64,000 nt of DNA from CAWEDP01 sp963807925 (GTDB lineage: Bacteria > Acidobacteriota > Vicinamibacteria > Vicinamibacterales > CAVVIG01): the NCBI GenBank assembly GCA_963807925.1, contig CAWEDP010000003.1, positions 248,001-312,000 of the forward strand. Direction: 5' to 3'. The notes beneath the pieces are model-generated. The model saw nothing but the letters and a program-made list of their open reading frames with translations, was not told the DNA's origin and made no database searches. Made by a program: the position numbers and the translations under genes. Positions 60,259 through 64,000 of the stretch are shown in pieces (position 1 is the first letter of the stretch; each line of letters starts with the position of its first letter).

Positions 60259-61161
60259 GTGAAGCCGCGGATCGCGATTACGGTCGGCGACCCCGCCGGC
60301 ATCGGCCCGGAAATAGCCGCTCGCGCCGCCGGCGATCCCCGCGTGCTCGCCGTCTGCGAGCCTCTGATCTACGGCCCGCCCGATGTCCGGTCGTTTGCGA
60401 GCGGCGTGCTCAGCGCCGACGCGGGCCGCGCGGCGTACGAGACCGTCGTGCGCGCCGTCGGGGACGTGCAAAGCGGCAGGGCGGAGGCCATCGCCACCGC
60501 GCCAGTCAACAAGGAGGCGCTGCGGCTCGCCGGCCTGCCCTGGAGCGGACACACGGACCTGCTTGCGCACCTGACCGGCGCGCGGGAGGTGGCCATGATG
60601 TTCTACGCCGAGGCGCTGCGGGTGGTGCTGGCCACCATCCACATCGCGCTGGCCGACGTGCCGCGCGCGCTGACGCGCGACTCGCTGGAATCGACCATCG
60701 GCCTGGCGGCGAGCGAGCTGCCGCGGTTTGGATTCGAGTCGCCTCGTCTCGCGGTCGCCGGCCTGAATCCTCACGCGGGCGAACACGGGCTGTTCGGCCG
60801 CGAGGAAGCCGAGGTGCTGGCGCCGGCGGTGCTCGCGTGTCAGCGTCGCGGGATCGGCGTGTCAGGCCCCTATCCCGCCGACACGCTGTTCGTGCGGGCG
60901 TATCGCGGCGAATTCGATGCGGTCATCGCCTGCTATCACGATCAGGGGCTGATTCCGGTCAAGCTCGTCGCGTTCGGCCATGCCGTCAACGTGACGCTCG
61001 GGCTTCCGATCGTCCGGACATCGGTCGATCACGGCACCGCGTTCGACATTGCGGGCAAGGGCGTGGCGGACGCCGGGAGCATGGTCGCAGCCGTGCGGCT
61101 GGCCGCGAAGCTGGCGGTCCGACCCGGAGGCCGCGCGTACAATGCCGACGGCCGTTCATGA
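60259..61161 (+). CDS. pdxA: 4-hydroxythreonine-4-phosphate dehydrogenase
   Basis: 300-aa PdxA of pyridoxal phosphate synthesis. Motifs: MKPRIAITVGDPAGIGPEI, TAPVNKEALRLAG, the metal/substrate His residues in SGHTDLLAHLTG, NPHAGEHGLFG, CYHDQGLIPVKL and TSVDHGTAFDIAGKG. Slightly shorter than the usual 330 aa but ends normally. The TGA overlaps smpB by 4 nt (ATGA). Confidence 0.93.
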   Translation: MKPRIAITVGDPAGIGPEIAARAAGDPRVLAVCEPLIYGPPDVRSFASGVLSADAGRAAYETVVRAVGDVQSGRAEAIATAPVNKEALRLAGLPWSGHTDLLAHLTGAREVAMMFYAEALRVVLATIHIALADVPRALTRDSLESTIGLAASELPRFGFESPRLAVAGLNPHAGEHGLFGREEAEVLAPAVLACQRRGIGVSGPYPADTLFVRAYRGEFDAVIACYHDQGLIPVKLVAFGHAVNVTLGLPIVRTSVDHGTAFDIAGKGVADAGSMVAAVRLAAKLAVRPGGRAYNADGRS

Positions 61162-61637
61162 AAGAGCAGACCGAGCGGGAAAGAGCGAAAGCCAGCGTCG
61201 CCGAGAATCGGAAGGCCGCTCACGACTTCCATCTCCTCGAGACCTTCGAAGCGGGCGTCGTGCTGCTCGGCACCGAGGTGAAGGCGATTCGCGAAGGGCG
61301 CGTCAATCTCCGCGACAGCTTCGCGCGGGTCGAGGACGGCGAAGTCTTTCTCTACAACGTGAGCATCAGCCCGTACAGCCATCGCGGCTACGCCGAGCAC
61401 GAGGCGCTCCGCCGGCGCAAGCTGCTGCTGCATCGTGGCGAAATCCGAAAGCTGATCGGCCGCACCGTGGAGAAGGGCATGACGCTGGTCCCGGTCCGGA
61501 TGTACTTCAAGGACGGACGTGTGAAGGTCGCCGTCAGCCTCGCCAAGGGGAAGAAGGAGTACGACAAGCGCGAGACGATCAAGCGCCGCGAGGCCGACCG
61601 TGAGACGCGGGCCGCCATCAAGCAGCGGCGCAGGTAG
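61158..61637 (+). CDS. smpB: SsrA-binding protein
   Basis: 159-aa tmRNA partner in trans-translation. Family segments: AHDFHLLETFEAGVVLLGTEVKAIR, NLRDSFARV, RKLLLHRGEI, GMTLVPVRMYFKDGRVKV and a basic tail KQRRR. The start at 61158 overlaps the pdxA stop by 4 nt. No ssrA gene was noticed in this window. Confidence 0.94.
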   Translation: MKEQTERERAKASVAENRKAAHDFHLLETFEAGVVLLGTEVKAIREGRVNLRDSFARVEDGEVFLYNVSISPYSHRGYAEHEALRRRKLLLHRGEIRKLIGRTVEKGMTLVPVRMYFKDGRVKVAVSLAKGKKEYDKRETIKRREADRETRAAIKQRRR

Positions 61638-61641
61638 AATA
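61636..61641 (+). promoter_or_regulatory. TAGAAT -10 box before the symporter (leaderless)
   Basis: TAGAAT overlaps the smpB stop and ends 5 nt before the GTG at 61647. Confidence 0.4.
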
Positions 61642-61646
61642 CCGTC

Positions 61647-62936
61647 GTGATTACGGGCGGCTCATCGGATGACCGCGGCGACTCGCCGCGGTCGCGGACG
61701 CTCGGCCCCACGACCCGAATCTTCGTCGGTCTCCTGGTCGGCGTCGCGATTGGCGTCTTCGCTCCGTCGCTGGGTGTCGCCATCAAGCCGCTGGCGGACG
61801 CGTTCCTCCGCCTGATCAAGATGATCATCGCGCCGCTCATCTTCTCCACCCTCGTCGTCGGGATTGCCGGAGCCGGTGGCTTCAGGGCGATAGGCCGCAT
61901 CGGGTTGAAGGCGATCGTCTATTTCGAGGCCGCCACGACGATTGCGCTGGTGCTCGGACTGGCCCTGGTCAACCTCTTCACGCCCGGCGGCGCCGCCGGC
62001 GCGGTGGGCGGCGGCGTCGGCGCGCTGGCGGCGCTGTCACAGACTCAGCCCGCTCGCTCGGACGTGTTTCTGCACCTCTTTCCCACCTCCATCGTCGACG
62101 CGATGGCGCGCGGCGACATCCTCCAGATTGTCGTGTTCTCCACCTTCTTCGGGATGGCCGTGGGGTCGCTCGGACCCAAGGCGCAGCCGCTCGTGGACGT
62201 GCTCGACGCCGTGGCGCAGGTGATGTTCCGCGTGACGGCGTACGTCATGGTGTTCGCGCCGGTCGGCGTGTGTGCGGCGATTGCCGCCACGATCGGCGGC
62301 AACGGTCTCGGGATTCTCGTCTCCCTGGGCCGGTTGATCGCCGTGATGTACCTCGGTCTGGCCGTCTTTGTCGCCCTCGTGATCGGCGGCGCTTCGTATC
62401 TGATCCGCGTTCCGTTTTGGACCTTCGCAAGGGCCGTCCGCGAGCCGTTCCTCATCGCGTTCACGACGGCGAGCTCCGAGGCGGCGCTGCCCAAAGCCCT
62501 CGATGTCATGGAGCGCTTCGGGGTGCCCCGGAGCATCGTCGGCTTCGTGCTGCCGGCCGGGTACAGCTTCAACCTCGACGGGACGACGCTCTATCTGTCG
62601 GTCGCGAGCGTGTTTGTCGCACAACTGGCCGGCGTGCGCATGACGCTCGGACAGCAGGTGATGATGATGCTGACGCTGATGGTGACGAGCAAGGGCGTGG
62701 CCGGTGTGCCGCGTGCCGCCCTGGTCGTGCTCACGGCCACGCTGACCTCGTTCGGCCTGCCGCTCGAAGGCGCGGCGATCCTGCTCGGCGTCGATCAGTT
62801 CCTCGACATGGGGCGGACCGCGGTCAACGTGATGGGTAACTGCATCGCAGCCGCGGTGGTCGCGCGATGGGAAGGCGCGTTCGACGACCGGCGCATGGAG
62901 GCGTTCGGGCGCGATCGGGCGTACCGGGCGGCCTGA
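61647..62936 (+). CDS. Dicarboxylate/amino acid:cation symporter
   Basis: 429-aa DAACS (GltP/DctA) transporter with about 8-10 membrane segments and re-entrant loops. Signature regions: the serine-rich TTASSEAALPKALDV (first hairpin), PAGYSFNLDGTTLYLSVASVF and the second-loop NVMGNCIA. It takes up glutamate, aspartate or C4-dicarboxylates with Na+ or H+. GTG start at 61647. One base overlaps the next gene (TGATG). Confidence 0.92.
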   Translation: MITGGSSDDRGDSPRSRTLGPTTRIFVGLLVGVAIGVFAPSLGVAIKPLADAFLRLIKMIIAPLIFSTLVVGIAGAGGFRAIGRIGLKAIVYFEAATTIALVLGLALVNLFTPGGAAGAVGGGVGALAALSQTQPARSDVFLHLFPTSIVDAMARGDILQIVVFSTFFGMAVGSLGPKAQPLVDVLDAVAQVMFRVTAYVMVFAPVGVCAAIAATIGGNGLGILVSLGRLIAVMYLGLAVFVALVIGGASYLIRVPFWTFARAVREPFLIAFTTASSEAALPKALDVMERFGVPRSIVGFVLPAGYSFNLDGTTLYLSVASVFVAQLAGVRMTLGQQVMMMLTLMVTSKGVAGVPRAALVVLTATLTSFGLPLEGAAILLGVDQFLDMGRTAVNVMGNCIAAAVVARWEGAFDDRRMEAFGRDRAYRAA

Positions 62937-63799
62937 TGCGGGTGGTGGTCGTCGGGGCGCGCGGCCAGCTGGGCGCGGCGGTCGTGCGGGAATTCGCAGC
63001 GGCCGCCGATGTGACGGCGCTGGCCCGCGAGGACCTCGACGTGACGCGCGATGCCGACGTCGCGACCGCCATGAGGCGCCTGCGTCCGCAGGCCATCGTC
63101 AACTGTGCGGCGTACAACCGCGTGGACCTGGCCGAGGATCGGCCCGTGGAGGCGCTCGAAGTCAACGCGCTCGCCGTGCGCGCGCTGGCTCGCGCCGCTG
63201 GAGATCATGACGCCGTCCTGGTGCACTACAGCACCGATTTCGTGTTCGACGGAACCTCGCCGAGACCGTACGTGGAAGCGGATCCGCCGAATCCACGCAG
63301 CACCTACGCCGTTTCGAAGCTCCTGGGCGAATGGTTCGCGGCGGATGCGCCGAAGTCCTTCATCCTGCGCGTCGAGAGTCTGTTCGGACGGGTGCCCGGC
63401 GGCCCCGCGAAGGGAAGCGTCGCGGGCATCGTGAAGGCGCTCCTCGCCGGCGAGGAGGCGCGCGTGTTCGAGGACCGCACGATCACGCCCACCTATATCG
63501 TGGACGGCGCCTGGGCGACCCGGCGCCTGATCGAGACGCGTGCGCCGTACGGCATCTACCACTGCGTGAACTCGGGGAGCGCGACGTGGCTGGAACTGGC
63601 CCGCGAGATCGCCCGTCAGCTTGGTGTCGCCGGCCGTCTGGTGCCGGTGCGGCTGAAAGACACGCCGCTCAGAGCCGAGCGTCCTCTGTACTGCGCGATG
63701 TCGAATGCCAGGCTGGCGTCCGCCGGCATTGCGATGCCGCCATGGCAGGATGCGATCGCCCGGCACGTTCAAAGCCTGGCCGAACACTCTCCGCGCTGA
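62936..63799 (+). CDS. dTDP-4-dehydrorhamnose reductase-like NAD(P)-dependent protein
   Basis: 287-aa RfbD-type extended SDR. Start MRVVVVGARGQLGAAVVREF carries the GxxGQLG cofactor motif; VNCAAYNRVDLAED, YSTDFVFDGT and the catalytic STYAVSKLLGE (Tyr-x3-Lys) are present. It would reduce dTDP-4-keto-rhamnose or another keto sugar. The start is ATG at 62936, overlapping the symporter stop by 1 nt. No rfbABC genes are in view, so the exact substrate is open. Confidence 0.85.
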   Translation: MRVVVVGARGQLGAAVVREFAAAADVTALAREDLDVTRDADVATAMRRLRPQAIVNCAAYNRVDLAEDRPVEALEVNALAVRALARAAGDHDAVLVHYSTDFVFDGTSPRPYVEADPPNPRSTYAVSKLLGEWFAADAPKSFILRVESLFGRVPGGPAKGSVAGIVKALLAGEEARVFEDRTITPTYIVDGAWATRRLIETRAPYGIYHCVNSGSATWLELAREIARQLGVAGRLVPVRLKDTPLRAERPLYCAMSNARLASAGIAMPPWQDAIARHVQSLAEHSPR

Positions 63800-63888
63800 G
63801 GGGCGTCGCCCGCCGCCGTCTCGGATCCCGGACGACTTTCTGTTACGCTCGTTTCATGCCGCCCAACTGATCCCGATCGCACCGAAAC

Positions 63889-64000
63889 CTGAGGCTCTAC
63901 CTGCCCTACCGCGTGGCGACCCTGGAGGCGGTGATGCACGGCCTCTATCTCCTGTGGTGGGTGAGGGAGCGCTCTGTCCCGACGGCCGCCGTGGCCGCGA
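63889..64000 (+). CDS. 5' part of a probable MFS transporter (window edge)
   Basis: Frame open from 63871 to the end: RLYLPYRVATLEAVMHGLYLLWWV looks like the first TM region of a major facilitator. No ATG is available before 63934; an ATG at 63856 in the same frame is followed by a TGA at 63868, so the start may be CTG at 63889, GTG at 63913, or lost to a sequence error. The gene continues past the window. Confidence 0.45.
   Translation, partial: MRLYLPYRVATLEAVMHGLYLLWWVRERSVPTAAVAA

Overview
The window is a high-GC bacterial chromosome segment with one complete rRNA operon. A protein of the acidobacterial duplicated orphan permease (ADOP) type and the general look of the 16S gene suggest an Acidobacteriota member, possibly of the Vicinamibacteria (subdivision 6) kind. 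The phylum is an inference, because no 16S alignment could be run.

Left part (1-12.6 kb). A membrane histidine kinase (PDZ, multi-TM, GAF, PAS, kinase) and an NtrC-type regulator form a two-gene signalling unit. It converges on a leftward cluster of STAS protein, UbiA-family polyprenyl-phosphate transferase, a large protein with an Arg-rich tail, and four GT4 glycosyltransferases. The last five genes are joined by four 4-nt stop/start overlaps, as expected for one surface-glycan operon. A zinc-ribbon protein and rpsU lie upstream on the same strand.

Purine and translation block (12.7-29.1 kb). purD, purB, purS, purQ, purL, purF, purM and purN run rightward. Interleaved with them are mtaB, an M16 peptidase and an exported HEAT-repeat protein; rlmN and a metallophosphoesterase lie on the other strand. 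tyrS follows. purD carries an apparent one-base insertion.

rRNA operon (29.1-35.5 kb). The order is promoter/leader, 16S, tRNA-Ile(GAU), tRNA-Ala(UGC), 23S, 5S, terminator. boxA-like motifs precede each rRNA, and long complementary processing stems flank 16S and 23S.

Accessory region (35.5-43.2 kb). Directly behind the rRNA terminator lie a truncated SDR remnant fused to a truncated GDSL-hydrolase remnant, then a large secreted G8-domain/beta-helix protein resembling animal CEMIP/TMEM2 hyaluronidases, with base composition visibly less GC-rich than its neighbours. Next come a spaced direct repeat, a second STAS protein, GNAT/DinB fragments, a TIM-barrel isomerase-like protein and a frameshifted M20 peptidase.

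Right part (43.2-64 kb). This holds a YjbR-like protein, the ADOP permease, msrB, a LigM/DesA-like tetrahydrofolate O-demethylase divergent from a secreted protein and a CE1-type esterase, a VOC protein, msrA, a small Cys4 protein, a quinone oxidoreductase, PBP1A and nadE. It continues with a GT2 glycosyltransferase and then the housekeeping run holB, ricT, pdxA, smpB, a dicarboxylate symporter and an rfbD-like reductase. The window ends inside a probable MFS transporter.

Many genes have a TANNNT box only 5-9 nt before the start codon, which suggests common leaderless transcription. Frame breaks in purD, the M20 gene and the DinB/SDR remnants may be real decay or sequence error.
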